Shown: piece by piece, positions 33,360 to 45,299 of the stretch | Layout: each line of letters begins with the position of its first letter | Numbering within the stretch: the first letter of the stretch is position 1 | Origin: Zhengitettix transpicula | Lineage: Eukaryota; Arthropoda; Insecta; Orthoptera; Tetrigidae | Assembly (NCBI GenBank): GCA_037074705.1 | Contig: CM073591.1 | Coordinates: 61,506,897-61,570,896, forward strand | Direction: 5' to 3' | Length of the DNA stretch: 64,000 nucleotides | The notes under the pieces: generated by a model | The model's input: only the letters and a program-made list of their open reading frames with translations | The model's database searches: none | What the model was told of the DNA's origin: nothing | Position numbers and translations under genes: made by a program

Positions 33360-33790
33360 TTTCCGCCTCCTTTACAAGACGCTCTTAATCATCGTGCAGT
33401 GGCAGACAGCTGTAAGGAAGATGTTCGCTTCTAGATAGAATAGAGGAAGCGGGAGCCGTCCGACGTAGGAATCTATCTGGAAGTTTGAACACGAGAGCAA
33501 TTTGTTGCTGCTGGAGTGTAAACTAGAGCTGTGAGACCGCAGGATCGGGTTGCCAGATGACCGACGAAGATAACAGCTTCTGTAGCAAATAGTCGGAAAA
33601 CCTCTATCCACGCTCTCCATTTATCATCGTCGGCCATATTTCAGGCATATCTTGATCAGATACCTAGCACTGGATACCTGCACCCCCTCCTGCCTGAATT
33701 TATAGCGCCCCGAGCCACCCCGTCCCGTGGCATTCTTAGCATTCAGGGACGCCATCAGAAACACCGAAAATCAGCCCGAATATTTTTGTG
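33360..33790. other. GC-richer island
   Basis: Less AT-rich than its surroundings and without repeat match. It includes 'gaatttatagcgccccgagc' and 'ggcattcttagcattcaggg'. No coding family recognised. Confidence 0.3.
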
Positions 33791-33946
33791 GTCCTCTCGT
33801 GTTTTTCGTTGGTCTCACTTAAAATTACCGACCCGCGGGGAATACGCAACTGTAAATACTATGACGAGCAGCGGCAAAGAACATCTCACACATACCTTCG
33901 ATTCCTCATTTCAAAGGGACTATTATTTAACCCTGTTTATATATAT

Positions 33947-34892
33947 TGTGGTAATTAAAACGAAATCATTAATTAATAATTAAGAAATTTGGACTCGAAT
34001 TGTTAGCGGCAGAAAACACATAAGTTGCACACAAGAATGGGAAATAATGCCACAGGTTTGTTGGTTTTTGATAGAGCGTGGTGTGGCCAGTCGTCGTCGA
34101 AGCATAGCAGAATAAAGTTGTTGTTGAATTATAGCAAAGAGTCTTCGTCGTAATATTGCTGTGTAAAGTTGTCATGTAAAACAGAGTGGAGTCTTCGTCG
34201 AAAGATTGCAGAGTAAAAGAGTTTTCGCAGAAATATTGTACAGTAAAGTCGTCCAGATATAACCAACTTTTGTCAAACCAACAGTGATAATTAGAGTCAG
34301 AGCTAAAAATGGCCTGTTATAAAGTGCAATGAGTGTGTAAGTGAATGAACGAGCCAAATTGCTCTGATATCCAGAAACTGTAAGTTACAATTTCATTAAA
34401 TTCATATTTGTAAACCATTAAGTAAAGGTAATTATCGTCAGATTTCGGTTTCCGAATATCGTTTATAATATAAAGTTAACATTTTATGTTTGCATTGTAA
34501 ATAATACAATTTAAGTCAATAATAGCTTTATAAAAAATTTTATTGTTAACAAATAATTTCTTTATTTAAAGGCCCAGTAAAGACCCTGAGGGAGAGTAAA
34601 TTTTGATTGTAAAACACTAATAAATAATATAAATTGAAGATTAATTACGTGATAACTGTTGTAAAAATCATTGCATAACATTTGTAAATGTAACTATTTA
34701 TGCTTTAATAAATCAATTTGTTTGTTTATTTAAAAATCTTAATTATAATTAAAGCATCCTTTAATTTAAAATTTAAATTAATACAAATTGTTGATCTAAC
34801 GTAGGGATTATTTTAATGTCATTAACGGAATACCACAAATTGGCACCTCAACGTGAGGCTGTGTTTTTAAGTTTCATTAATTAGTATTCACC

Positions 34893-34895
<3 letters not shown>
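33947..34895 (+). mobile_element. LTR of TA-associated family A with primer site and second LTR end
   Basis: Starts TGTGGTAATT after a short TA tract and reaches an LTR end ATACCACA at about 34837. A primer site follows at 34841-34859, then about 25 bp, then a second LTR-like end TATTCACCACA directly before (AT)n. 'gcccagtaaagaccctgagg' at about 34572 marks the R-like block. A few hundred bases at the start align with the reversed copy at 26521-27576. Confidence 0.75.
34841..34859 (+). promoter_or_regulatory. tRNA-Lys-like primer-binding site
   Basis: TGGCACCTCAACGTGAGGC lies three bases after the ACCACA LTR end and resembles the complement of the insect tRNA-Lys(CUU) 3' end. The paired changes keep the short internal palindrome. 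Confidence 0.55.

Positions 34896-34931
<36 letters not shown>
34895..34931. repeat. (AT)n microsatellite at LTR end
   Basis: About 18 AT units immediately after the CCACA end of the LTR. Confidence 0.95.
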
Positions 34932-34933
<2 letters not shown>

Positions 34934-36599
34934 CTTTATAGATGCCAGTGCGTACTCAACCTTAACGGGCTCTTACCTACACGTGAAGTACCGATTAAAT
35001 TACGTGTCCAAAGATGTAGTCAATTGTACCTAATAATTAAATATGTGTTAACCTTCCTCTAACCCCCTCGTTTGAATTGAAACTCGACAAACTATCTAAC
35101 CTATAGCCTACCTTGGTAAAAAAAAACACAGAAAATCTGTTCTGTCGGCTTTAAGTTTGTTCGATTGAAATGCATTATTTTTCATTACTTATCGATTAGG
35201 CCTACTGTATTAGTTTGTTGGTTGCTCTGATGTTCTAAGTTTATATATCACAATTCCACTTAAAAAGTGACAAAATTAAAAAAAATTAAAATGGGATTTA
35301 GTGTATTTTAAATTTACTTAAACACAGATCAATTATTAAGATTAGCTAAACCGTTTAAAACAGCATCTTTTTTAAAAAAAAACCAGTAATGTTGGCCTTA
35401 AGGCCAAATTGGTAGGTTAATACAAGAAAACTCTTCTGTTTTAACATTGGCAAGATCAATTTTTGACATTTTATCTAACTTTTGACTCATGACACTTTTA
35501 CTATTCTTTTATATGCCGAGTAAATGCTGAGGTGTAACACATTTATTCTTTAAATGAACTGGTCTAGAAGTGGACGAAGTGGAAAGATAGAAGCAAAAAT
35601 TACAATAAATTCTATAAATCAGGAAATAATAAAAATATATAAAATAACTATTAGCCTTCAAGAACAGAAGAAATATTTTGAAACGAAGCTCAGCCAAACA
35701 GGCTATGTATCGAACCCAGGACGTCGGCACAGATCATATTGGAGAGCTTCCACGTCCCAGTGGGGATACAGGGGTCGATACCCGGTCCGGTCGAGATTTT
35801 TCTATCCTCATCATATAATTCAGTACTAACCTCCTTATAAGTAAGAAACTAACAGCCACTATGTTATCAATTACAGAAACTTAAAACAAATAAAGAACAA
35901 ATATGCAAAATAACGAAATATTTAAAATTTATTATAGCTCTTAAAAAAATCAGCTTAAAATGTTTTGATGTGATTTGGATTTAGTAACGATAAAAGATCT
36001 ATTACTGTTGTCCTTAATATTTAATTTATTTTTGGTGAAGGTGCTTTGAAGCAAGGACGCATTTAAATAGCTCCATACCCCTGTTTGTGATAATAATCTC
36101 TCTGTAATCAACGGTTATATACGTTGTCATTCAAAGTAGTTTGTTCAGATTGTCCTGATAAATTTTTTAAACTTTAACTTCACTTATTTAATTCGTAGTT
36201 TGTCAGTTCTTAGTTTTTAATAAGTCATTAATGGCAAAAGTGATATACCCTGTACCTTCATTTTTAGCAAATCGTCTAAGTTGCTCATAATGGCGAGGAA
36301 CGATTTTTAATTTCATTTTAACTGTTTCTCTATTACACGGTGCACACCATAAGGAGATGAGGAGATTTTACAACTGCATAGTAATGTCAAAGGAAAAGAT
36401 TGCTTTCTCAACACAGACTTTAAAGTAATAAGCAAATTAAGTAATAAATACTTTTAAAAAATTACCAACGCGATATTAAAATTTCAAATTAAATGTAATA
36501 ATAACTTAACTTACATTATAAGCCCTACTAAATCGTAAGGTTACACATTAAACCACAAAAAATTACACAACTCTAAATAATTATTTTAAATTCATTTTT
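34932..36599. other. AT-rich, nothing recognised
   Basis: Contains a perfect 16-bp palindrome, TTGGCCTTAAGGCCAA, at 35392-35407. The 91-codon frame at 35554-35829 has no family resemblance. Confidence 0.5.
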
Positions 36600-36695
36600 A
36601 TTAAGCGAATTGCCGGCAAGGATCCTTAAAATATACAACCCGGGACTCTAGATAACCCTTAACTACCATTATATACCTTTCAAAATCTCCCCCCC
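36600..36695 (+). repeat. Diverged Rep-A fragment
   Basis: 'gcgaattgccggcaaggatc', 'ttaaaatatacaacccggga' and 'gataacccttaactacc' are the Rep-A middle with many substitutions. The 3' tail is missing. An old copy. Confidence 0.6.
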
Positions 36696-36859
36696 CCTTC
36701 ATCTTCTAAAATAAAATAGAGTGTTTGTTTTTGGTTTTTGTGTTTGTATGTAAGTGGGCATGCATGTGTTATGTATGTTTCGAATACAAAAACCACACGT
36801 GGAGCAAATTTTACCAAAATTTCGTACACGTGTTCCACAAGCGCTGTGTGTTAGTGTGT

Positions 36860-36880
36860 GGGGCGGGTGGGTGGGGGGGG
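36860..36880 (+). other. Strong G-quadruplex motif
   Basis: Four G-runs of at least three separated by single bases (G4 C G3 T G3 T G8), a textbook parallel quadruplex pattern. It sits within otherwise unremarkable GT-rich sequence. Confidence 0.8.
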
Positions 36881-37147
36881 TTTAGACACGTCCACCACAC
36901 CCAAGGGTGGTCGAATAAATATTGTTCGGGGTCAGTGAGATTGATAGTGTTTCTCCCGATATTTTTTGGGTATAATTTCAACCCTTTCTGGCATAGGAAG
37001 GAAGCACCTTTAGGGATGGGGGTGAAAACATATAGATGGGTGAATTTTAATTCCCTAATAATGGGAAATAGTTGATATTCATCTGCTGCTTTCTTTGTAT
37101 CCTCATTTTACATAGAAACAGTTCATAATGATTTTTTTGTTGATATA

Positions 37148-37430
37148 TATTTTTTAGGGCAACAGGCTACATGAGGGTAATTCACGTTGGGAAACTCCCC
37201 TTTAATAGCATAGGAAGGGATTTTAAAGGGGGGATGCGGAAGGGTAGAGGAAGGTAGTCTAGGGTTAACTAGGGCCCCCGGGCTATATTTTAAGGATCCT
37301 ACCTGGCATTCGCCTAAAGAAATGCAGGGAAAACCCTAGAAAAACCTGCATTAGGTAGATCGTGCCCAAAGGTGGTCCCTTTGTATCTCTCCTACAAGGT
37401 TATGCCTGCGAGAGAACACCCCCGCTTGGA
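37148..37430 (-). repeat. Rep-A copy with internal deletion
   Basis: Runs from the tail ('caggctacatgagggtaatt') through 'gggcccccgggctat' to 'ctgcattaggtagatcgtgc'. It then jumps directly to the 5' block 'ctacaaggttatgcctgcga', omitting the central 300 bp or so. Confidence 0.85.
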
Positions 37431-37929
37431 ATTTTCAGTTTTAGAAATTGTGGTAATTCTTTGTTGCCGCTTGTCTTGTGATGGAGAGGATTGAGGTTTG
37501 CATTACCGTATAGGATTTCGCTGACTTCCACAAATTATTCAAGAAAATATTTGGATGACCCCCTAATAGAATGCGAAATCTAATTTTTCCGTAAAGTGTC
37601 AAGGAGAGCCAAAGTTCACTGGTGTGAATATGCTTGCTAACGTCTTCTAAAAGTCGGCTCTGAAATTAAGAAACACTTAATGAGTTGTTAAATATCATAT
37701 AATCATATACTATTACAATATATCGGTATTTTCATATTATTTATATATAATATGAATTTTAGTATAAACCGTAAGTTCTTTACATGAAATAATCAGCAAA
37801 ACAGAAGACACCTATCGGTAGTTCATGAAATTGATGTGTGCTCGATTTCGAGTGTTTATGGCACCACTCGGCCCGATTGAGCTACATAGATATTTTTTTG
37901 AATATTAGAAACGTATCTTGTATTTAGTG
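37431..37929. other. No feature recognised
   Basis: AT-rich spacer. Confidence 0.45.
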
Positions 37930-38220
37930 CTCTGCGATTTGACGTGTGTATTTTACCCTTTCTAGGAGCGGAAGATGAGGTGTCGCGGTTGCGTCGCGAG
38001 CAGAGACGAAGACCCTGTGCGGGACCTCGGGCCTTGACACAGGCTCCTGGGCCCCATGGAGCCCCATTTCGGTAAGAAAAGTATAATTATTCTGACTATA
38101 TTTATTAATAACCATTTTGAACTTCGAGAATTTTATGTTACTAAATCTAAAGTTCTTTGAGAGAGTGACGTTGTGACGCTGCGAGGCAGCCAAAGGAAAA
38201 AGTAGAGCAACGGAGAATGC
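37930..38220. other. GC-rich island
   Basis: 'gatgaggtgtcgcggttgcg' through 'gggccccatggagcccc' stands out in composition. The 89-codon minus-strand frame is not recognised. No repeat match. Confidence 0.3.
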
Positions 38221-38487
38221 GATATATTGAGCTGTTGAACAGTCATCCTAATAACTTTAAATGAGCAGACACACATTTATTTACAAGGTCCTATACAAAA
38301 TATTGACTTATTTCTGAAAATACGCAAAAAATTAAATTTATATAATTAATTTTCACTTCTGGGGTATGGCCCTCAAAGCATGCTCATTTCTTAATTTCTA
38401 ATATTTACAACAACAAAATATTCTTTAAGTTATATTAACAATTAATATTTTCTATTAACTTCCTCCCTCGCCCCAAGCAATGACATT

Positions 38488-38955
38488 TTTTTATAGTAAC
38501 GGGCTGCATGAGATCGACATGATCCTCTTTAATAGCGTAGGAAGGGATTTCAAAAGGGGAATGCGGAAGGGTTTAGTATGGTCCCCTGGCTGTAGCTTAA
38601 GAGTCCTACCCGGAATTTGCTTGTAAGTGATGCAGGACAAACTAGAAAACCTGCATCAAGTAGGTTGGGCAGTAGGTACTTGTCCCACGCCTTTCCGATG
38701 GCGGGGGAGGGGTTTGATGTGGTGGCGCAGCATTCCTTTCTTCGTGCCTCTACCAGTTTGGGAGGCAGATGGCCGACTATTCCAATGGGAATAGCAGACA
38801 ACTCTTGCCGTATGCCCAAGGTCTGTGAACCCGGAACATACACCTCTCAAAACAGGCTTGTGGGAAACTTAGTTCAATAACGGAGAGAGAAAAAGGCATC
38901 CCCAAAGGTAACCCTGTACGTCTCTCGTATAACGTTCTGCCCGCAAGAGCTAACA
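38488..38955 (-). repeat. Rep-A copy, nearly full length
   Basis: From 'cgggctgcatgagatcg' at the tail, through 'ggcagatggccgactattcc' and 'cacctctcaaaacaggc', to the 5' block near 'cgttctgcccgcaagagct'. Small deletions near the tail. Confidence 0.85.
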
Positions 38956-39701
38956 ACAGACCTCACAGGAAATATCTCGATTTTTTAAATGTAATTTTAC
39001 ACTGCGTTATTATTCCTTCAATTGATGTTTCACCATCTTGGCTGCTATTATATATAAATTCTTTCTTCATCTGTTCTGCATCGTCCTCTATTTCTTTATT
39101 CTCGAGAATTCGTGTTAATTACGATTTAAAGGTGGGCATCACACTGCAATTCAGAAATATAATCGCTACTCTATTCAGCTTGACCATTCTAATTTCGTCT
39201 TAGTCTGATTTTTCAACTCATCATTTCTCACTTATCAAACTTCTCCAGAATGTTATATAAAAAACAAATTTTAAAAAATGTAGAGATATTTCTGAGGCTT
39301 TTGTTTGAAAGTAAATTAAATTGGAAACACATAAATAATGTACGGTAGTACAAAAAAACCTTATCAAATTAACTGCATACATTCATTCTAATATATCTTA
39401 TGAAATTATTTATTGTCTACAAGGACAATGTCTATTGACAGCATAATCGTGTCAGCAGTTCAATTATTAAGGTTAAATTGCGAGAATCATGAAGCAGATT
39501 ATTAAAAAATTAGATGCCTCATTGTCAATTTATTTATTCCTTGGTGTAATTTTTTATCATAAATCTTTTTCCGTCTTTGGCATACCTTCATTAAATACAA
39601 GAAAAAGTGATAATTTGTAGTCGTTATCAATTACGCCAAAAGGGAGTTGAGTAAACAGGAGTAAATTTACTAAAAAAAACTTCCGGTCAGCATAAAGAAA
39701 T
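38956..39701. other. AT-rich, nothing recognised
   Basis: No gene or repeat seen. Confidence 0.5.
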
Positions 39702-39725
39702 TTATATATATATATATATATATAT
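39702..39725. repeat. (TA)n at LTR start
   Basis: About 12 TA units directly before TGTAATGCC. Confidence 0.95.
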
Positions 39726-40650
39726 TGTAATGCCAATTAATTAGGCCATTAATTGTTTGGACGTAAAATTTGAATTGTTTGAGAAATCCATTATAGCGGT
39801 CTGATCGAACAAAACAACAATGAGAAGTCAGCTCACTTTGCATTGTCTAAAAGTCAAAAATGGCGTACGCGCGCTAAAACTCGAGAGAACTAGGAGTCAG
39901 TTTGCGGAAAAACATCGTGAGGAGCAGAACAAGTAATATAATTTGGGCAGAGACTAGACATCGTCAATGTATAACTAGTTAAAGTTGTAATTTAATACGA
40001 AGAAAACATTCACGCCGCAAGTATTGCAGCGTAAATATTGGAAAGTCTAAGAGAGTTTTACGTCTGTAGCCAGCCAGGAAAGGAAGTAAGTTTTTTTACG
40101 TCTACAGCCAGGAGCTAGAGAAAAGTTAGTTCGCTCCGAAAGAATGAACAGTTAAAATAAATCGTCAAGGAGATACGTTGCAGTTTACGTCCAATTCAGT
40201 AAATGACAAATAAATCTATGAATCGTAGGGTTCCGGTAGGGCAAGCAGACATCAGATAGCTGACATTCAGGAGGATCATCCGAGTTTCTGTGAGCCCATC
40301 AATTTTGACTTTAATAGTGTAAAATCTGTGAGTCGATATTTTAGAATCAGTGTATAGTTTTGCAATAGTGTACTTCCGAAACCAAAAAGAATGATGGTAC
40401 CAGCTGGACACTACGTAAGTAACAAAACCAAAACTATTGATTAATTGTAAACTTTAATTAAAGGATAAACTCATATTTCGTTCTCTTTTAATTGTCAATC
40501 AGAGTTAATTTCTTTACTTTTAAATTTCTTTCTATCGACATATTGTTTAGGTAAAATGTGAACTGTTTGTTAATAAGATTTTTAAATCAATTTGTTGTGT
40601 CCATTATCAAACTCAGTAGAGGCCCTGAGAGAGAGATTTATATATATAAA
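39726..40650 (+). mobile_element. LTR of TA-associated family B
   Basis: Begins TGTAATGCCAATTAATTAGG and aligns with 62429-63203 through 'gtcaaaaatggcgta', 'gcaagcagacatcagatagc' and 'aaggagg...gtaagtaacaaaacc'-type stretches. It continues to 'actcagtagaggccctgaga' at about 40612. No second (TA)n boundary is visible, so the right end is uncertain. No coding sequence. Confidence 0.75.
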
Positions 40651-40659
40651 ATATAAACA

Positions 40660-41586
40660 TTAATTTTAAATACTAAATTGTACGTAGTTAAGATGGACTA
40701 TTAGTTATATCAACCTTAATATTGTGATATTAAGAAGTAAATGATTCTCTTGGACTTATATTTACTGTTAAAAATAATTTTATACTCTAATTCAAAAATC
40801 AGTCTAAGACTGAAATTAATAGTTACCGATTCACTATTTTTTATTAATAAGTAGAAGTTCAATTCCTGTATCTGTTGACACATTCCACATCGCTGAAGTG
40901 GTTATACACAGTCAGCAGAAACTTCACCTCTTCCAAAGAATTTTAATGAATTGTTATTTACGAGTAGAACTTTATTATTTGTCGTTTTTATATTATATTT
41001 TGTCATTTCTTACGTCGGCGTTTTAGATGTTGATTTTGTGTCGAGAGGGGAGTGGGTCGTCTGGAAAATTCTAGACTTAATTATCTACAACGAGAAGTTG
41101 GGAGATATTGTTATTATTAATCTGTTGATTATAAGAAATGAGTGAGGCTGACGTAGAATTGACACATGTAGCCACAGTAGCTGAGTGTTTCGGCCGGGAC
41201 GTGTAAAGACAATCAGTGAGGTTTCGGGTTACGGTGAAAGTCTCCCTAACAGGTGCTGGGTGCTGGGTGCTGCCCGAGATCCGGTAACACTCCTTAATAG
41301 GCTTCCTCTTCTCACAACATAGCATTTGTTTGTTTTCACCTGTTTCAAAAACTTCTCCGTTACAATTATATTCTATGAAACTGATCTTAACCAATTTGCT
41401 TATCCTACTGTTAACAGTTACAATTTTCTATTTCCATATTTCTATTATTTCAATAACTATTCGTAAATAAAGTGAATGTGACTATTGAAGTAATCGACAC
41501 AACTACTAGGAATAGATTTAATTATTGATCGTGACTTTATTACGTTAATGATGACATCAAAACCAGTATTTTTTAGACCTCGTAGA
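40660..41586. other. No gene recognised
   Basis: May include the end of the LTR. A 105-codon minus-strand frame (41077-41394) has no family resemblance. Confidence 0.45.
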
Positions 41587-41750
41587 CAAAGAAAATGGCT
41601 TGTTTTTACATATAAGAGATATAGTCAGTACTCATAAGAATAATGGCATTAAAACGATCTACTGATATTGTACCTCAAATAAATTTCTCATTCGATACGA
41701 AATCATCATTTAGATAAATGAGTACCCAATTATCAGACAACCTAAAGTGA
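41587..41750. repeat. Two-part block repeated at 44.78-44.94 kb
   Basis: 41587-41674 is inverted relative to 44778-44866. The adjoining 41683-41750 is in direct orientation relative to 44875-44942. The order of the two parts is the same but one part is flipped. The block flanks the PLE at 41751-44331 on both sides. Confidence 0.8.
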
Positions 41751-42129
41751 TAAAATAAATACCACGTAACTTTCCTGCAATCCTTGCTTCTTTCTTCAGG
41801 TGATTAAAATCTTAAGTGCTGTAAAAAGACACATTTCAAAAACAAGTGACGAATTAAAAAGCAAAAATTTTAATATAGTACAAAATTTATATTCTCAATA
41901 TTACACATAAATTAACATTAGATTGGACAAAACGCAATACCTTACTGAAACTCACACCTAATCTCCTCAATTTTTTATTTATTTATTGTTTATATTCGTG
42001 TCAACATATTAGTCATTGGCGACTTTCCATAACTACTATAAGAAATTATTACATTTCATACATACTACATATACACATTATTCTTAACCTAAGATTCATC
42101 GTCTAATTAGATTACATCTTGAATGCCAG

Positions 42130-42312
42130 TTTCCTTATAAGGGTTTTTACTGTCGCTGCTCCCTTCTTGTGTATTTCTCAATTGTGGCACTTCTAATCCT
42201 GTCGTGCTTTGGGCAGTCGTAGAGGACATACTGGATCGTCAGGGCAGCTTTGCATAAGTCACATGTAGATATTTTTCTTTGTTCTTCCTTATTACAAATT
42301 TTTACTTGACAC
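42130..42312 (-). pseudogene. LINE C-terminal zinc-knuckle scrap (tentative)
   Basis: A short minus-strand frame reads 'CDLCKAALTIQYVLYDCPKH' followed by DRIR. This resembles the Cys-x2-Cys...Cys-Pro knuckle after the reverse transcriptase/RNase H region of several insect LINE families (usually with a histidine where a tyrosine stands here). Fewer than 60 residues are recognisable. It is nested in a PLE, so it is a relic of a separate insertion. Confidence 0.5.
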
Positions 42313-42384
42313 ATGCGTCTAAATATTAAAATCAAATATCCATCATTTACAAATTTACCAATACACATTCCTTCTTGATCAAAA

Positions 42385-42710
42385 ACTACAAGAAGGCACT
42401 AGAAACCTACAGCAAACATTACGTAGTTTACAAAATCAGGTCCTCTGATTGTAATTTATGCTAGATAGGGCAAACTAAAAAGTAATCCAAGAACATATTT
42501 TTACAACCATCGAGAAATAACCTGAAGTCTCCAAACATATCACAAATCTAAAACTTTTATTTAATTGGCAAAAAGCTAAGGTTTTAGATTTTGACATCAA
42601 GAACTATTCCAAAATTATCCGAAACTAAATTTAACATGATTGAAATTAACGTATAAACTGATACCATGAAACGCAACATTGATATGCATCCCTTATTGTT
42701 AGACTAACAT
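42385..42710 (+). pseudogene. PLE GIY-YIG endonuclease remnant
   Basis: Translated in pieces it parallels the copy at 22.8-23.3 kb. It has 'YVVYKI', two cysteines, then a TAG at 42472-42474 exactly where the YIG tyrosine should be, followed by 'IGQTK'. Further on, 'FNWQKAKVLD' matches the C-terminal motif of that copy. Frameshifts and stops throughout; inactive. Confidence 0.75.
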
Positions 42711-42849
42711 ATCTGCTTTTATTTTAATAACTTTGGTTTTGAGTTCAAATCCTGATTTGTGCTACGTGCCGTTTTTACAGCTCTCACGATTATGAATATC
42801 CGGATTAAAGCAACAAGGAAACGTTGTTATTTTAAACGTTATTTTAAAT

Positions 42850-43125
42850 ATGGAGGTGCAGCCTATGAGAGTTGATCTCTCGCAGGCAGAACCTTTCTGG
42901 AGAAACGAAAATGGGTACCCTTTTCCAGGAAGGGCGTGGGACAAGAACCAAATGCCCGACCTACGTGATACAGGTTTTCTAGGGTTTTCCCTGCATCACT
43001 TTTAGGCAAATTTCCGGCTACCTTGCTCTACCTTTCCGCATCCGCCCTTTCACTCCTTTTCCTATGCTATAAGAGGGCAGTTGCCACTATGTGGATTACC
43101 CTCATGTAGCTTGTTACTCTAAAAA
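42850..43125 (+). repeat. Rep-A copy with internal deletion
   Basis: The 5' block 'gatctctcgcaggcagaacc' joins directly to 'gaagggcgtgggacaag', skipping the centre. It then continues to the tail 'accctcatgtagcttg' and 'ttactctaaaaaaaatt'. Confidence 0.9.
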
Positions 43126-44175
43126 AAATTAAAATGTGTGCTATTTATGTTATTACTTAATGTTGTCTGTTAATTGACTATTTGTTTATCTAATGCATAT
43201 GTTTCTATATCTTCAAGCCACCTGAGTTCGCTATATTAATAACAGAAAATGTATTGTTATGTTAAACACTGTATACCAGCCCAAGTAGTAAAGCACTAAT
43301 TGCCGCACCATCAAAGAAAAATTTAATATATTTTTGGTGCATTTCCTTACGTTTTGGTAGTTATAAATTAAATTTTTAAATTTTTTATTGGTCATTTTTG
43401 TTGCGTTTGCAGGCATTTACTAATTTCTAAATTACCCAGAACTGAATTGTCCTATCCTTTCCAAAGAAACTGCATCGTGTTTAGTACATCCTGGCCTATA
43501 AACAAACTTCAATTTACTTCCCTAATATTTTTTTTGCATGTAGTCTTTGTGACACAAATTTATCGATAGTGAATGAACTAATTTCGTAGAGGAATAATTT
43601 CTTCAATAATAAACAGTTTGTGAGCCTCAATATTTTTATTCATTTACATATAAGAGGTTAATTTGCTGTATGTAAACTATCAGTGGAAATTGATGTACCC
43701 TTAACGTATTATATCCTTTTAAAAGGGTAATTTTTTGGGATTTTCATAGTTTGAGTTGCAATATCTCTGTTGGGGGACAAGATAAAAATCTAAGAATTGC
43801 ACAAATCAAAGGTCTTTACAGTATAAAACTACAGTATAGATTTCAATTTTTTATTTTTAAATCAGGTTCTATTCTGTGACGTACAAGTCAGATTAAGGGT
43901 AAAATTTGATAAATTGATTCCATTTGTTCTCTGCTGGGGTAATAAGCGAGGTAAAATCACTATAGCACACGCACATATTAAAATACAATTAAAAATACAG
44001 ATCTAGTAAAGTGTGTTGAGAAAACACACTAATAAAATCAGGTAATAAAAAATAAAAATTCAACATATAATAAACGCTCAGATCAGAAATCATGAAATAA
44101 ACAATTTGTAATAAACATGTGTTTTGTTTCTAATATTAATGATTTTTAAATAAAATATTAGGGGCAATATTTTTG
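43126..44175. other. PLE interior, no coding remains seen
   Basis: AT-rich. Presumably PLE sequence plus later insertions, but nothing recognisable. Confidence 0.4.
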
Positions 44176-44331
44176 TAGTATTGAGAATACAAATTATGTA
44201 CTATATTAATATTTTTGCTTTTTAATTCGCCACTTGTTTGTGAAATGTGTCTTTTTACAGCACTTAAGATTTTAATCACGTGACGAAAGCAGCAAGGATT
44301 GCAGGAAAGTTACGTGGTATTTATTTTATAT

Positions 44332-44771
44332 ATTTTATAAATCATTTTCAGTTTGTAAGTTCTAGAAGAACAGGTATTCTTGTATATTATAAACATATAA
44401 ATAGATAATACAAAAAATATATATTAGTGTATTTTAAAAAATGCAATAAAATTAATGTACAAGAAATGAATGGTGAAAACGTAATAACAGATAAACGCAT
44501 TATGTATTACGAGTTACATGCTAAGAAAATATTATTTATATTGTTGTGTAAAAATAGTATGTAGTGCACTCTAGAAGCCATAAAGTACCACATTCCGTTG
44601 GATTGCCTTTCTCGTTTTCTTGTTTCTGTAAAAATTTTCGGATTATTTATTATAATCCAGAAAGTGTCATACTGGTGTATTTTACTATTTCCATAATATA
44701 TTTTCTCACTCTGGTATCTTTGTAGTTTCTCAATTTATTTAATAATTCAGGTATTTTATATACTCATGTGA
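44332..44771 (-). repeat. Dispersed repeat, copy holding the empty mariner site
   Basis: Reverse complement of 47655-48024 joined to 49287-49330. The TA at 44396-44397 corresponds to the mariner insertion point and is not duplicated here. Repeat class unknown; no coding sequence seen. Confidence 0.85.
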
Positions 44772-44777
44772 TATACA

Positions 44778-44942
44778 GGTACAATATCAGTAGATCGTTT
44801 TAATGCCATTATTCTTACGAGTACTGACTATATCTCTTATATGTAAAAACAAGCCATTTTCTTTGTATATATACATTTCTCATTCGATACGAAATCATCA
44901 TTTAGATAAATGAGTACTTAATTATCAGACAACCTAAAGTGA
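44778..44942. repeat. Second copy of the two-part block
   Basis: See the block at 41587-41750. The first half is inverted and the second half direct with respect to that copy. Confidence 0.8.
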
Positions 44943-45299
44943 TTTTATCAAACATGACCGGGTTTTCTATTGGCGGAAATAATTTATTATCAACGAAATT
45001 GACGTAGTTATAGATTATGGACGTAGAATAAAGAGATTTATTTTTGATTTTTATAAATACACGAGGATGTCTTTGAAGATTTTGTTTTATCTTTGGCGTA
45101 GTTTTTTTGTCCTTAGATAAATTGGGAAACACTACATTTAATTTTCCAGATTAATAAACAATGTTGTGTTTGTTGCCAGTTGATCAACTTTCTGCGTCAG
45201 ATTAGGAATAAATTAAAGATGACGGAGTAAGCAATTAAAGCGATCAATTACGCAGTGCTCTTAGTTCAGTTGTCATCCCTGTCTTTTAATGTAACCGTT
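44943..45299. other. No feature recognised
   Basis: A 76-codon minus-strand frame (44902-45132) has no family resemblance. Confidence 0.45.

Larger units (their letters stand above)
41751..44331 (+). mobile_element. Decayed Penelope-like element with inverted termini
   Basis: The left arm (41751-41905) and right arm (about 44176-44331) are reverse complements, with outer edges 'ataaataccacgtaactttc' and 'gaaagttacgtggtatttat'. These termini belong to a different PLE subfamily from those at 22.5 kb but share the 'accac..aac.tt' edge. Inside are a GIY-YIG remnant (42385-42710), a LINE scrap (42130-42312) and a Rep-A copy (42850-43125). No intact frame remains. A GTGACGA...GAAAG pair at 44280-44308 corresponds to the hammerhead-like core in other copies. 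Confidence 0.75.

Noticed and set aside
44902..45132. 76-codon Lys-rich frame, considered as a PLE N-terminal piece
   Set aside because: No reverse transcriptase motif, wrong orientation relative to the adjacent PLE, and part of it is the repeated two-part block.
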